A stretch of 64,000 nucleotides of DNA from Begonia masoniana (GCA_022432975.1 CM039514.1:10694168-10758167); one strand, 5' to 3'. Counted from the first letter of the stretch, positions 1 to 11,634 are shown. Translations and numbers: made by a program. Notes: generated from the sequence alone by a model not told the origin.

Positions 1-35
1 AGATTCGAAGAGAAAAATCGCCAGAGGAGTCGGCT

Positions 36-1035
36 GAGCTGAGCTGAGCTGAGCTGAGCTGAGCTGAGCTGAGCTGAGCTGAGCTGAGCTGAGCTGAGCT
101 GAGCTGAGCTGAGCTGAGCTGAGCTGAGCTGAGCTGAGCTGAGCTGAGCTGAGCTGAGCTGAGCTGAGCTGAGCTGAGCTGAGCTGAGCTGAGCTGAGCT
201 GAGCTGAGCTGAGCTGAGCTGAGCTGAGCTGAGCTGAGCTGAGCTGAGCTGAGCTGAGCTGAGCTGAGCTGAGCTGAGCTGAGCTGAGCTGAGCTGAGCT
301 GAGCTGAGCTGAGCTGAGCTGAGCTGAGCTGAGCTGAGCTGAGCTGAGCTGAGCTGAGCTGAGCTGAGCTGAGCTGAGCTGAGCTGAGCTGAGCTGAGCT
401 GAGCTGAGCTGAGCTGAGCTGAGCTGAGCTGAGCTGAGCTGAGCTGAGCTGAGCTGAGCTGAGCTGAGCTGAGCTGAGCTGAGCTGAGCTGAGCTGAGCT
501 GAGCTGAGCTGAGCTGAGCTGAGCTGAGCTGAGCTGAGCTGAGCTGAGCTGAGCTGAGCTGAGCTGAGCTGAGCTGAGCTGAGCTGAGCTGAGCTGAGCT
601 GAGCTGAGCTGAGCTGAGCTGAGCTGAGCTGAGCTGAGCTGAGCTGAGCTGAGCTGAGCTGAGCTGAGCTGAGCTGAGCTGAGCTGAGCTGAGCTGAGCT
701 GAGCTGAGCTGAGCTGAGCTGAGCTGAGCTGAGCTGAGCTGAGCTGAGCTGAGCTGAGCTGAGCTGAGCTGAGCTGAGCTGAGCTGAGCTGAGCTGAGCT
801 GAGCTGAGCTGAGCTGAGCTGAGCTGAGCTGAGCTGAGCTGAGCTGAGCTGAGCTGAGCTGAGCTGAGCTGAGCTGAGCTGAGCTGAGCTGAGCTGAGCT
901 GAGCTGAGCTGAGCTGAGCTGAGCTGAGCTGAGCTGAGCTGAGCTGAGCTGAGCTGAGCTGAGCTGAGCTGAGCTGAGCTGAGCTGAGCTGAGCTGAGCT
1001 GAGCTGAGCTGAGCTGAGCTGAGCTGAGCTGAGCT
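36..1035. repeat. (GAGCT)n perfect pentanucleotide array, about 200 copies
   Basis: The five-base unit GAGCT repeats without a single visible change for about 1 kb. One strand has a TGA stop in every frame; the other reads as an endless Ser-Ser-Ala-Gln-Leu frame, which is an artefact of the repeat. Together with the second array at 1391 it probably lies inside an LTR whose end is at 2491. Perfect identity means very recent expansion or an assembly consensus effect. Confidence 0.97.
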
Positions 1036-1390
1036 GAACCCTCCATTTATATCACTTGCTTCACAAATTACACTTATACTCTTGACTAACAAACTTTAAC
1101 CTATTTAAGCAACCAATCAAAATCACTTAATTTCATAAAATAAAAGCCACATACCGGTTGCTACATATGGCATGTCGGGATTATGATATGATGAATGTTG
1201 GATGGCTTGTTTCTTATTGTATAGTGTCCTTACGTCTCTATGTACATTCACGTTCATGCATCATGGTTTTCTTTAAAAGCATACAAAAACGTATGATGGG
1301 GGCTGGATTGGTAGGATGACTCGCGGATCCTCCTGCTGGTGGGGGCCGGGTCGACACTGCACGGTCAGTTCGTGAATCTACTACTGTGTG
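1036..1390. other. Non-coding spacer between two GAGCT arrays
   Basis: About 355 bp of unique sequence with no coding potential. It contains TGCATCAT (near 1255), the reverse complement of an ATGATGCA motif seen in the Tekay-type LTRs at 6537, 12318, 35635 and 37101. This supports the view that the whole left end of the window is LTR sequence, in the opposite orientation to those copies. Confidence 0.6.
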
Positions 1391-1720
1391 GCTGAGCTGA
1401 GCTGAGCTGAGCTGAGCTGAGCTGAGCTGAGCTGAGCTGAGCTGAGCTGAGCTGAGCTGAGCTGAGCTGAGCTGAGCTGAGCTGAGCTGAGCTGAGCTGA
1501 GCTGAGCTGAGCTGAGCTGAGCTGAGCTGAGCTGAGCTGAGCTGAGCTGAGCTGAGCTGAGCTGAGCTGAGCTGAGCTGAGCTGAGCTGAGCTGAGCTGA
1601 GCTGAGCTGAGCTGAGCTGAGCTGAGCTGAGCTGAGCTGAGCTGAGCTGAGCTGAGCTGAGCTGAGCTGAGCTGAGCTGAGCTGAGCTGAGCTGAGCTGA
1701 GCTGAGCTGAGCTGAGCTGA
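1391..1720. repeat. Second perfect GAGCT array, 66 copies
   Basis: 330 bp of the same unit, in the same orientation as the 1-kb array and again without visible mismatches. A minus-strand frame over 1381-1803 is only the repeat translated and should not be called a gene. Confidence 0.97.
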
Positions 1721-2491
1721 AAGGTGCTCATGCCTGGGTTTTGTGGATGTGCGCGATTTGACCCGATGGTGATGCTCCTAGCAAGTTTTGGTAAAAGTTC
1801 CACTTATGTAAAAAGGTAGAAAGGGATTTTCATAGGATTTTCATGTGATGGCAAATAATAGGATTGTTGACGGTTTTCCTTTTTATGATTTTAAGACGAA
1901 TTTATGACTAAGGGATTTTTACTCGTTTTGTCTTCCGCTACGGTCTAAATGTTTTGTTCTTCTATGATTTTCAACGATGGATGGTTTAGGAATTTAAAGC
2001 TTCTCGTTTGAATGGTTTAAATTGAGTTTTGGTTGAAGAAACTAGGGGAAGTTATGATTTATTTTGTTGTATGTATAAGTGTTGGAAAGAAAATTACAGG
2101 AGTATGATTCCAGAGGGGTAGCCGATCGATCGGCTGTGCATTTTTGTAGGGCGATCGATCGGCTCAATTTGCCGATCGATCGGCTGTGATGTTTTTCGAG
2201 GGGGCGAACTATCGGCTGTTTTGGCCGATTGATCGCCCCTCTTGCTTTTCCTCTTCTGCCCCTTTACTTTTTCCTTAAAACCGTGAATGTCCTTTCTCTT
2301 ATTTCTTCTTCAAATCCATCAATGTTTTAAGTTAATTTCAAGGAATGTCAAATGAGTTTTAAGTATGATTCTCAATCGCTTTCATAAAGTTTTCTTCGTG
2401 TAGTTTCCTCTTTAAAAAAAAATACTAGTCAAGAATAAGAACACGAACACGATTATGTAAGTCGCGGCCCGTTGGGTTTCGGGTCGTGACA
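1721..2491 (+). mobile_element. 3' end of a gypsy LTR (probably Tekay-type)
   Basis: The block ends in GGGTCGTGACA at 2491, directly against a truncated Athila-like gag gene. The solo LTR at 57031-59397 ends in the similar GGGGTCGTCACA. The LTR start is not identified and may lie left of the window, with the GAGCT arrays inside the LTR. There is a weak resemblance (GCGATTTGACCCG) between about 1750 and 19310 in the LTR-like block near 18.7-20.3 kb. No coding sequence is seen. Orientation is inferred from shared motifs. Confidence 0.5.
2120..2237. repeat. GATCGATC palindrome cluster 1
   Basis: Contains AGCCGATCGATCGGCT (2120-2135), GCGATCGATCGGCT (2151-2164), GCCGATCGATCGGCT (2171-2185), then degenerate copies at 2204-2217 and 2224-2237. 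The cluster sits 250-370 bp from the LTR end at 2491. Similar clusters occur at 4329, 19891 and 33479. Confidence 0.85.
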
Positions 2492-2497
2492 AATAGA

Positions 2498-3076
2498 TCA
2501 TATACGGATTTTTTCTGTTTTTCTCATTAAAGCACCACCTGCAGCTGCATTGACCAGAGTTTTAGTAGATGTAGACAATCCCACATAGAAGGTTTGAATA
2601 TGCATCCACTTTGGTAGGCCATGGTTTGTACACTTTCTTAACATATCTTTGAAGCGTGCCCATGCCTCATATAATGTTTCTCCATCGAATTGACTGAAGT
2701 TGATTATCTCATTGCAAAGTTTAACAGTCTTCTCGAAAGGAAAGAACTTGGACAAAAAATTCTGGCATAACTCTTCCCAAGTAGTAATAGAATTAGCTGG
2801 CAGAGAGTTAAGTCAATTCCTTGCACGATCTCGTAATGAGAATGGAAATAGACGTAATCTCACTGCATCACCCCCCACATTGTGATATCTGAAAGTGTCG
2901 CATACTTTTAAAAAATTTGCAATATGATCTTTGGGGTCCTCAGAAGGTAATCCACTAAAATGAGATTGTTGAATCATGTGCAAGGTGCCCGACTTAATTT
3001 CAAAATTAGCAGCGATGGCCGGTTTACGAATAGGTGAATGCACTCCGGATACAGTAGGTATAACATAATCCAACAA
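2498..3076 (-). pseudogene. Athila-like gag fragment
   Basis: Minus-strand frames carry the N-terminal and central parts of a Ty3/gypsy gag. The motifs HFSGLPSEDPKDHIANFL and RLRLFPFSLRDRA (near 2813-3010) and YEAWARFKDMLRKCTNHG (near 2620-2680) are typical of Athila/Tat gag. The reading is split into two frames around 2755-2813. It is cut off at 2491 by the LTR end on its left, and no pol follows. It belongs with the primer-binding site at 3316 and the LTR at 3340-4734. This is a dead fragment: neither zinc knuckle nor protease is present. Confidence 0.85.
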
Positions 3077-3315
3077 GTTCCGGTGCTCAGTATTATCTTC
3101 TCTGTTATCTCCTAAAATGACACGCGCTGGTTGAATAATTTATCTTCTATCTTTACAATGTTGACGACACGTACGCTCGATCTCAAGATTAAGTATGAGA
3201 AAATTAGCGTTTTCTTCTTTACGCATGCACCTAAAAATAATACGAAAATAAAGAAATAAAATATAAAGAATTCAAAATAAAACTAAAAATAAGTAATTCA
3301 ATATTAATAATAAAG

Positions 3316-3333
3316 TCCCCGGCAACGGCGTCA
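3316..3333 (-). other. Primer-binding site, tRNA-Asp type
   Basis: On the minus strand this reads TGACGCCGTTGCCGGGGA, one base from the Athila-type site TGGCGCCGTTGCCGGGGA that matches the 3' end of plant tRNA-Asp. It lies 6 bp from the inferred LTR end at 3340 and about 240 bp upstream of the gag frame, as expected for a 5' leader. Confidence 0.8.
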
Positions 3334-3339
3334 AAAACT

Positions 3340-4734
3340 TGTTGTGAAAAATAGTTCGCAAGTGTACGAGTTGCAACAAGTAATAAAGTGATAATTAGAG
3401 TATCGAACCCACAAGGACTTGTTAATTAATAATCGAATTTATTAATCTTAATTCTAAATTGAACATACGTTTTATGGTTTCAAGAATTGAAATTAAATTG
3501 AATGACCAAAATAATTAAAATAAACTAATGTAAAATATTGAAATAGATAACATGAGATTAAATCTAATTAATAAAAACCTAGGTACTACGATTTCACCAA
3601 AACAACATTTATTTCATTCCTTCCTAATTATATTAATAAATATTCTCCCTATGTTGATAATAAATTTCACTAACTTCTAATACAATTTCTCTCGTGCATT
3701 GCTTAGTTTATCTGATTAATGGGTTATCACTTCTTAGTCTCAAATCCTACATTAATCAAATACAATTAAATTGAGAAATCACAATGATCACATCAATACC
3801 GTAACTATCTCTAGCCTACACATATTTATTACATTAATTTCAGTGCTCGGGTGTTTATCACCTCTTAGTCTCAAAACACCCCAAAAATCAAGTAAAGATT
3901 GGCAAAAAATTTATAAGCTTTAAGAACATAAATTAAATGCGTCAATAATATTGGAAGAAATACTTATTGAATTTAATTAAAAAAAAAACATAAAATAAAC
4001 ATTGTCTGGCTACATCGTAGCCCTAGATGAGAAAGTTATTTCATGCTATAAGAAAAAGAAGCAACAATAATAAAGATATTCATGAATAAATTATAGAATG
4101 AGAGGAGAAAAACGATGTTGATGTCTCGTGCCGAAAACTCTCACCTCGTTCACCAATCTTCGTCGTTGCTCTCAAGTGTGAATTCCGTTCTGTTTATTTT
4201 TCTCTGAATAATTCCTCTTTGCCTCCGTCTAATTGTTTTTAGGTCTAGCGTCCTCCTCTCTCATCAGACAAACCGCTGAGATCATACAAATTAAAATTTC
4301 CAAATTTGTTTCAAGAGTTTTCAGCGGTAGCCGATCGATCGCTTGAAGATGGCCGATCGATCGGCTCAGTGTCTGCTTGTTTAACGCAATCTTTTCTTTA
4401 GCCGATCGATACCACATTTAGCAGATCGATCAGCTTTTGTTCTGTCTCGTGTAGCATATCCTCTTATCAGCCAATCGATCGCCTAAAATGGCTGATCGAT
4501 CGGCTACTTCTCTGTTTTCTCCAACTTCACCATTTCTTCTTTTCTTCTTTTCTTCAACTTCGCTTTTTCTTCTTTTCTTCCTCTTGAGCTTCTTCCATTC
4601 TAGCTCCATCCTGTTTAATGCAAATTGTCTGCACACTTACACAAAATACATCAAATTCCTTCAAATACTTAAGAAAAACTTATCACATCAAGTATAAAAG
4701 AATATTAATAAGTGTGTAAAATACACACTTATCA
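3340..4734 (-). mobile_element. Athila-like LTR (about 1.4 kb)
   Basis: On the minus strand it runs from TGATAAGTGTG (at 4734) to TTTCACAACA (at 3340), next to the primer-binding site, so it is a 5' LTR. It is AT-rich and non-coding; small frames at 4229-4697 are random. It contains the second GATCGATC palindrome cluster, 230-405 bp from its start. The partner 3' LTR is not in the window. Confidence 0.8.
4329..4505. repeat. GATCGATC palindrome cluster 2
   Basis: Six copies of the AGCCGATCGATCGGCT-type palindrome, at 4329, 4351, 4400, 4421, 4469 and 4490. Some are perfect and some differ by one or two bases. The pair at 4329-4366 is near-identical in spacing and linker to the pair at 19964-20000, which lies in a different block. 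Confidence 0.9.
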
Positions 4735-4864
4735 CCGGCCGTTCTTTAGCATCTCGCCGTCGATCGCAAAGAGCAGACTGATCACAGAAACCGCCATCCC
4801 TCGCTGGTGATGAAGAACAGAGCTGCTCGTCGCCGTTCTGCAAACCGTCCGACTTCTGACTGCG
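4735..4864. other. Flank of the second Athila insertion
   Basis: This piece lies between the LTR at 3340-4734 and the second Athila-like element, and was contiguous with 27292 onward before that insertion. The joined sequence is GC-rich and resembles the untranslated leader of the copia element at 27.9-29.6 kb. I see no gene in it. Confidence 0.5.
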
Positions 4865-4869
4865 AGAAG
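4865..4869. repeat. Target duplication AGAAG, left
   Basis: AGAAG here and AGAAG at 27287-27291 exactly flank the second Athila-like element. Confidence 0.9.
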
Positions 4870-5191
4870 TGTTAGTGATTTTCAACAGTCTAACGTAAGT
4901 GCACGTGTCGCTAATGAAGTAATAAAGTAAGTAAAAGTCGATCCCACGAGGATATTTTTAATCAAATTAATCTTGCTATAAATTTCTATAAAAAAAAAGA
5001 TGAAAATATTGAAATTAAATCAATAATAAGGAATGATGAACTAAAATTACTCAAAATTAAATAAGACTAAAAATGTAAATGATTTTAAAAGATAATTATG
5101 AGAAAAGCCTCGGTTATGGTTGATTTCCTCTTTACATGCAATTATTACTGATGCAACAACAATGCTACAACATTAGTAATAGCACAACAAC
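4870..5191 (-). mobile_element. 3' LTR of the Athila-like element, left piece
   Basis: Matches 25675-25985 closely (shared phrase AAGTGCACGTGTCGCTAA). It is interrupted after the sequence ACAAC by the Tekay-type array and resumes at 15002. ACAAC at 5187-5191 is the left target duplication of that array; ACAAG at 14997-15001 is the right one, with one base changed. Confidence 0.9.
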
Positions 5192-5849
5192 TGTAACGCC
5201 CCGAAAATCCACCTGGATTCCCAGTTCGCTATAGGGACTACTTTGAGCTAAACGACTCACTAATTTCCCTTAATCCTAACCATTAAGCACCATGGCGTCC
5301 TCTCCGAAAATTTCGGCAGAGTAACGCCTGAAAATGGCGCCCCCAAAATGCTAAGTACCTGCAAACGAATAAATCCCAACCAATCCTGAATACTCCTACT
5401 CAACTATCCAGCATACAAAATCACCAAATAGCAGTAAAGAGGGAAACTAAAAATACTAACATCCCTAAGTGAAGAAAATCCACAGTATAGGGCGACATAT
5501 CACCCTTAACTATGACTGTATACAACAAATACAACTATCCTCACAAAAGCCAAAAAGTCCTACTCCCAATCAACACCATGCTACGGCTCCTCCTGGGTCG
5601 GGTCGCCCTAACACTGTCATCAACCGGGGCCCTGGTCGCACGCCACCAACTGCCACCTACTCCTAGTCAGACTCTCAGTACACACCCACCAGCTCAGCAG
5701 TACCTACACCACAAAACACACCGTAAGCTCAAAGCTTAGCAAGTAAAGTGCTGAAAGATAAACGTAAAGCATGAAAACTGGTTATGCAAGCCTAGCAGAT
5801 GCAGGTCTCTACACACGTTGTCATCATCTCACCGCATCGCATCACACCG

Positions 5850-6455
5850 AGGTTTGGAATGTAACCGCACCGGGCAGTCAGTCCGTACACCGCACTATTT
5901 ACCGGCACGTCACCACCGTCCCGGTTCCTCCAGGAACGGGGTCCATAAGTCACACCCAAAATCCTCCCCCCTATTCCTACTCGAAATACAACCGCCTGAG
6001 ACAGTCGGTCGATGCACCGCGCTGTCAACGGCACGTCGCCACCGCTCCAGCTCGTCAAGGAAACGGGGCCCACAGTCACATTCCAGCCACTGTCCCGACT
6101 TGAGGTGCAACCGCCCAAGACAGTCGGTCGATACACCGCACTGTCTTTGGCACGTCGCCACCGTCCCAGCTCGTCCCGAAAACGGGGCCCACAGTCACAC
6201 CCTAGCCCCTGTCTCGACTCGAAGTGCAACCGCCCGAGACAGTCGGTTGATACACCGCGCTGCCATCGGGACGTCGCCACCGTCCTAGCTCATCCCGGAA
6301 ACGGGGCCCACAGTCATACCCCAGCCCCTGTCTCGACTCGAAGTGCAACCGCCCGAGACAGTCGGTTGATACACCGCGCTGCCATCGGCACGTCGCCACC
6401 GTCCCAGCTCGTCCCGGAAACGGGGCCCACAGTCACACCCCAGCCCCTGTCTCGA
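5850..6455. repeat. 119-bp tandem repeat inside LTR copy 1
   Basis: About five units. The landmark GTGCAACCGCC recurs at 6105, 6224 and 6343 (spacing exactly 119), with diverged earlier units near 5986 and 5857. Each unit includes CGAGACAGTCGGTTGATACA and ACGGGGCCCACAGTCAC. The GC content keeps frames open on both strands. Confidence 0.9.
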
Positions 6456-6539
6456 CTGTCCACACCGTACCTCACCTCCACTACTCTCCCTCCGTGCTTG
6501 AAAACATGCTCAAAACATTTTGCGTAGCTTTTTAAACAT

Positions 6540-8045
6540 GATGCATGCTGACCATAATCAACTAATTACAACTTCACATACGCATCACAATCAACTAACA
6601 ACGACTCCACATACGCATCACATCACAAACGTGCCTACAACCCATAACGTGCACAAAGCTCACAACTGACGTACAACTCACCCACTGCCTGCATAAGACT
6701 CATAACATACGTGCCACTAACCCACAACCAGTACAAGACTTGTAACATATTTATCATTAACCCATAACCTGCACAAGACTCATAACATACACACAACTAG
6801 CCCACACAAGATTCACAACCTGCACAAAACTATCCCACAACCTACACAGGACTCACAACCTACACAACGTGCCCAACTAACGACAGCTTCTCGTCCACAT
6901 CCGTACCCACAACCCGCCACATATGCAAAACTCACAACATACAACGAACAATGACTACACATACACATACGTACATATGGCCACAACACACACAAGACTC
7001 ACACCCTACACACTATGACCAACTATCGACGGCTTCTCGTCCATATCCGTACTCACAACCCGCCACGTATGCAAAACTCACAACATACAACTAACAATGA
7101 CTACACATACACATATGTAAATATGGCCACAACACACACAAGACTCACATCCTACACACTATGACCAACTATCGACGGCTTCTCGTTCACATCCGTACCC
7201 ACAACCCGCCACGTATGCAAAACTCACAAAATACAACCAACAATGACTACACATACACATACGTAAATATGGCCACAACACACACAAGGCTCACCCAACC
7301 CACAACCTACGCACAACTGACTCTCCACTTACGCACAACTTACCCACAACCCCACCAGACTCACCACCTATGAACAACTGACAAACAACCTACACGATAC
7401 TCACAACCTACGTACAACTCACCTACAGCCTGCACAAGACTCATAACATACATACCACTAACCCACAACCAGCACAAGACTCACAACCAACACACAACTA
7501 GCCCACAACCTACACAAGATTCACAACCTATGGAAAGCTGGCCCACAACCTGCACATAACTCACAACCTACCCACAACTAGCGCACAACCTATACAGGAC
7601 TCACAACCTATGCAAAGCTGGCCCACAACCTGCACATGACTCACAACCTACCCACAACTAGCCCACAACCTACACAGGACTCACAACCTATGCAAAGCTG
7701 GCCCGCAACCTGCACAAGACTCACAACATACCACTAACGACGACTTCACATCCACATCACTTCAAGCACGTACCTACGAACCCTAACCTACATTCCATGA
7801 CCAACTCACGCGACTTCACCTCCACATCACATCACACACATACCTACGACTCACAACCTGCATACCATGACCAACTAATGATGACTTCACCTCCACATCA
7901 CATCACACACGTACCTACGACTCACAACCTGAATACCATGACCAACTAACAATGACTTCACCTCCACATCACATCACACACGTACCTATGGCCACCACAC
8001 ACACGTCACATACAGACCACTCACGGCATACACACAATTCTCAAC
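6540..8045. repeat. Degenerate CACAACCTACACAAGACTCA array in LTR copy 1
   Basis: About 1.5 kb of short imperfect units built on CCACAACCTACACAAGACTCA. A higher-order repeat of 146 bp is visible where CGACGGCTTCTCGT recurs at 6881, 7027 and 7173. The same array is present in LTR copy 3 (about 12320-13830). Confidence 0.85.
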
Positions 8046-8933
8046 AAGCAAACAACTGTGGTGTAGGCCCTTCTGGGCGACTCTCAATCATTTACACCCA
8101 CACTACTACTTACCTGGCGTCCTAGCTCGCTCGGGTTTGGCACCGTAGCGTCACCTACGGCTTCACCTAGCATAATTAGAAGTTCACGTTAATACTTAGG
8201 CTTAAACTCACCAATTCAACATGAAACTAATGTTTCTAACTTAACCCGACTCATACCCAACTAAACAAGTCACTAATTTGGTTTGGTTAAAAACCGGCTC
8301 GAAACTTCAAATGTGCGTAACTTTTTCTACGCTTATCGAAATGACTCGATTTTGGCGGCCACGTACTCCTCTAACAACCTAGTTTAACATACCATGAGAG
8401 AATTTAAAACGAATAATCATAGCAAGGTAGAAACTCAAGAAAACAGAACCGGTTTTTAGGAAATTCCAATTTTCCATTTTTGGTTTTTCAACAAACTCTT
8501 TCAATATATCACCAATTCATCACATTCTAACCTATTAAGCATAATTTAAACAAATCCAAGATTTCCAATTTCAGAACCCGAACCACAGCCCCCACCCCCT
8601 CCCTTTCCTCTCGGTTTTACCCCTGAAATAGGGGTATTTCAGCCACTGAGGATCGCCCATCGCACACCCTAATTTCCCCCTTATTTTCGTCGCCAAAACA
8701 ACAAGAAAACTCGGCCAACATGCTCCATCAATAAGACCACACCTAGGCCGCGCATAAGAGAGGAAACAGGGAGAAGAACTAACCTCTTTCCGTTCGATGC
8801 GTGCACGAAATTGAAAGGGAAGAGTGGGGTTTCAGTTCACCGGAGGTCGCTCGTCAGAATGGTGGCCGGGATGTCGGGGTTGTCGGAGGAGAATTCTGGC
8901 CTCTCTCTCTCGCCGGGGCTCGGGCTGCAAACA

Positions 8934-8966
8934 AACTGAATGGCTTCTTCTCGAAGCCATTCAGTT
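8934..8966. repeat. 14-bp-stem hairpin, LTR copy 1
   Basis: AACTGAATGGCTTC and GAAGCCATTCAGTT are perfect inverse complements around a 5-base loop, followed by a run of TTTA repeats. The hairpin recurs at 10441-10473 and, with one change that leaves a G-T pair, at 14716-14748. It lies about 250 bp from the LTR start. Confidence 0.9.
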
Positions 8967-9214
8967 AAAATGTTTTTATTTATTTATTTATTTTATTTAC
9001 TTATTTATTTATTCATTAACTAATTTACTACATTGCCATCGCGTGTTTGAACTTCCGTGTTTCTGTTAAGTTCGCGCCCTCTAAACCTAATCTTTTGGAA
9101 AATTCTCTCCCAAATAAATTCCTAACCTTTATTAGGCAAAATAGCCTGTTAAAAACTTTCACGGAACCCTAACTGGACTTTAAATTTATTCGGTAAATTT
9201 TCTGGGTTATTACA

Positions 9215-9464
9215 TCCTCCCCCCTTATAGAAATTTTGTCCCCAAAATTCACGTACCGAATGACTCAAGAACTGTCGCCCCATGTCCTCTACACTCTCAC
9301 GGCATATCTCTTTATCCCTGAACCCTTTAACACTATCGTAAGTCTAAAGAAAAGCACAAAGGTTCTAAGAAATACTTACAGTTAGCAAAGCGCTCCCAGG
9401 CAACGGCTGACGGTGTTAGGTAATCCATTGAACGACTCCGACCCCATCGCTCTGATACCATAAC
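9215..9464 (-). mobile_element. Internal segment 1 of the Tekay-type element
   Basis: Only 250 bp. On the minus strand it begins with TGGTATCAGAGC (9449-9460), the initiator-tRNA-Met type site, followed by a short leader, then a sequence resembling the 3' end of Tekay polyproteins (GAATTTTGGGGACAAAATTT), and a purine tract next to LTR copy 1. All gag and pol sequence is absent. Confidence 0.88.
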
Positions 9465-10725
9465 TGTACGCCCCGAAAATCCACCCGTATTCCAAGTTCG
9501 CTAACAGGGACTACTTGGAGAGCAAACGCTCACTAATGAAATCCTAACCATTAAGCCCACGCGCGTCCTCCTCTGAAAATTTCGTCAGAGTAACGCCTGA
9601 AATGTCGCCCCCAAAAATGCTAAGTACCTGCAACGAATAATCCCCCCAATCCAGAATCCTCCTACTCACTATCCAGCATACAACTCACCAAATAGCAGTA
9701 AAGAGGGAAACTAAAAATACTAACATCCCAAGTGAAGAAGTCCACAGTAGAGGGCCACATATCATCCTTAACTAATTTGGTTTTTGGGTTAAACCGGCTC
9801 GCAATTCAAATGTGCGTAACTTTTTCTTAACGCTTATCGAAATGACCTCGATTTTGTTTGCGGCCCCTACACGTACTCCTCTAACACCGTTTAAAACATA
9901 CCATGAGAGAATTTAAAACGAAAATCATAGGCCAAGGTAGAAATCAGAAACAGAACCGGTTTTTTAGGAAATTCCAATTTTCCATTTTTGGTTTTTCAAC
10001 AAACTCTTTCAATATATCACCAATTCATCACATTCTAACCTATTAAGCATAATTTAAACAAATCCAAGATTTCCAATTTCAGAACCCGAACCACAGCCCC
10101 CTCCCCCTCCCTTTCCTCTCGGTTTTACCCCTGAAATAGGGGTATTTCAGCCACTGAGGATCGCCCATCGCACACCCCAATTTCCCCTTATTTTCGTCGC
10201 CAAAACAACAAGAAAACTCAGCCAACATGCTCCATCAATAAGACCACACCTAGGCCGCGCATAAGAGAGGAAACAGGGAGAAGAACTAACCTCTTTCCGT
10301 TCGATGCGTGCACAAAATTGAAAGGGAAGAGTGGAGTTTCAGTTCACCGGAGGTCGCTCGTCAGAATGGTGGCCGGGATGTCGGGGTTGTCGGAGGAGAA
10401 TTCCGGCCTCTCTCTCTCGCCGGGGCTCGGGCTGCAAACAAACTGAATGGCTTCTTCTCGAAGCCATTCAGTTTAAAATGTATTTTTATTTATTTATTTT
10501 ATTTTATTTACTTATTTATTTATTCATTAACTAATTTACTACATTGCCATCGCGTGTTTGAACTTCCGTGTTTCCGTTAAGTTCGCGCCCTCTAAACCTA
10601 ATCTTTTGGAAAATTCTCTCCCAAATAAATTCCTAACCTTTATTAGGCAAAATAGCCTGTTAAAAACTTTCACGGAACCCTAACTGGACTTTAAATTTAT
10701 TCGGTAAATTTTCTGGGTTATTACA
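9465..10725 (-). mobile_element. Tekay-type LTR copy 2, internally deleted (1261 bp)
   Basis: The first 300 bp match the start of copy 1, then at about 9772 the sequence jumps to what is position 8270 in copy 1. The whole tandem-repeat region is lost. The junction shares ACTA with both parents. The stretch 9465-9960 shows many one-base indels against copies 1 and 3, while 9960-10725 is nearly identical to them, which is suspicious for an unpolished assembly. Confidence 0.87.
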
Positions 10726-10977
10726 TCCTCCCCACCTTATAGAAATTTTGTCCCCAAAATTCACATACCGAATGACTCAAGAAACTGTCGCCCCATGTCC
10801 TCTACACTCTCACGGCATATCTCTTTATCCCTGAACCCTTTAACACTATCGTAAGTCTAAAGAAAAGCACAAAGGTTCTAAGAAATACTTACAGTTAGCA
10901 AAGCGCTCCCAGGCAGCGGCTGACGGTGTTAGGTAATCCATTGAACGACTCCGACCCCATCGCTCTGATACCATAAC
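10726..10977 (-). mobile_element. Internal segment 2 of the Tekay-type element
   Basis: Near-copy of 9215-9464, with primer-binding site TGGTATCAGAGC on the minus strand at about 10962-10973 and the purine tract next to LTR copy 2. A 72-codon frame over 10846-11064 runs across the LTR boundary and is not a gene. Confidence 0.87.
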
Positions 10978-11634
10978 TGTAACGCCCCGAAAATCCACCC
11001 GGATTCCCAGTTCGCTACAGGGACTACTTTGAGCTAAACGACTCACTAATGAAATCCTAACCATTAAGCACCACGGCGTCCTCTCTGAAAATTTCGGCAG
11101 AGTAACGCCTGAAATGGCGCCCCCAAAATGCTAAGTACCTGCAAACGAATAAATCCCAACCAATCCAGAATACTCCTACTCAACTATCCAGCATACAAAA
11201 TCACCAAATAGCAGTAAAGAGGGAAACTAAAAATACTAACATCCCTAAGTGAAGAAAGTCCACAGTATAGGGCGACATATCACCCTTAACTATGTTGTAT
11301 ACAACAAATACAACTATCCTCACAAAAGCCAAAAAGTCATACTCCCTATCAACACCATGCTACGGCTCCTCCTGGGTCGGGTCGCCCTAACACTGTCATC
11401 AACCGGGGCCCTAGTCGCACGCTACCAACTGCCACCTACTCCTATTCAGACTCTCAGTACACACCCACCAGCTCAGCAGTACCTACACCACAGAACACAC
11501 CGTAAGCTCAAAGCTTAGCAAGTAAAGTGCTGAAAGAGAAACGTGAAGCATGAAAACTGGTTATGCAAGCCTAGCACATGCAGGTCTATACACACGTTGT
11601 CATCATCTCACCGCATCGCATCACACCGAGGTTT

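Larger units (their letters stand above)
5192..9214 (-). mobile_element. Tekay-type LTR copy 1 (4023 bp)
   Basis: A very long LTR with internal arrays: a 119-bp tandem repeat (about 5850-6455), a long CACAACCTACACAAGACTCA-type degenerate array (about 6540-8040), an ACTTACCTGG box (8111-8120; CCAGGTAAGT on the LTR sense strand), and a 14-bp-stem hairpin (8934-8966). Many open frames in 5469-6527 and 8824-9069 come from GC-rich repeats or non-coding leader and are not genes. Confidence 0.88.

Noticed and set aside
36..1720. Telomere or CRISPR array
   Set aside because: The unit is GAGCT, not the plant telomere repeat, and there are no spacers between units.
1381..1803. 140-codon frame rich in Ser-Ser-Ala-Gln-Leu
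   Set aside because: It is only the GAGCT repeat translated on the strand that has no stop; no start context or flanking domain.
5469..6527. Overlapping open frames on both strands
   Set aside because: They come from the GC-rich 119-bp tandem repeat in LTR copy 1 and recur at 11249-12308 in LTR copy 3; both strands are open, as expected for repeat artefacts.
6540..8045. Centromeric satellite
   Set aside because: The units are short and degenerate and lie within a defined LTR that has a partner copy at 12320-13830.
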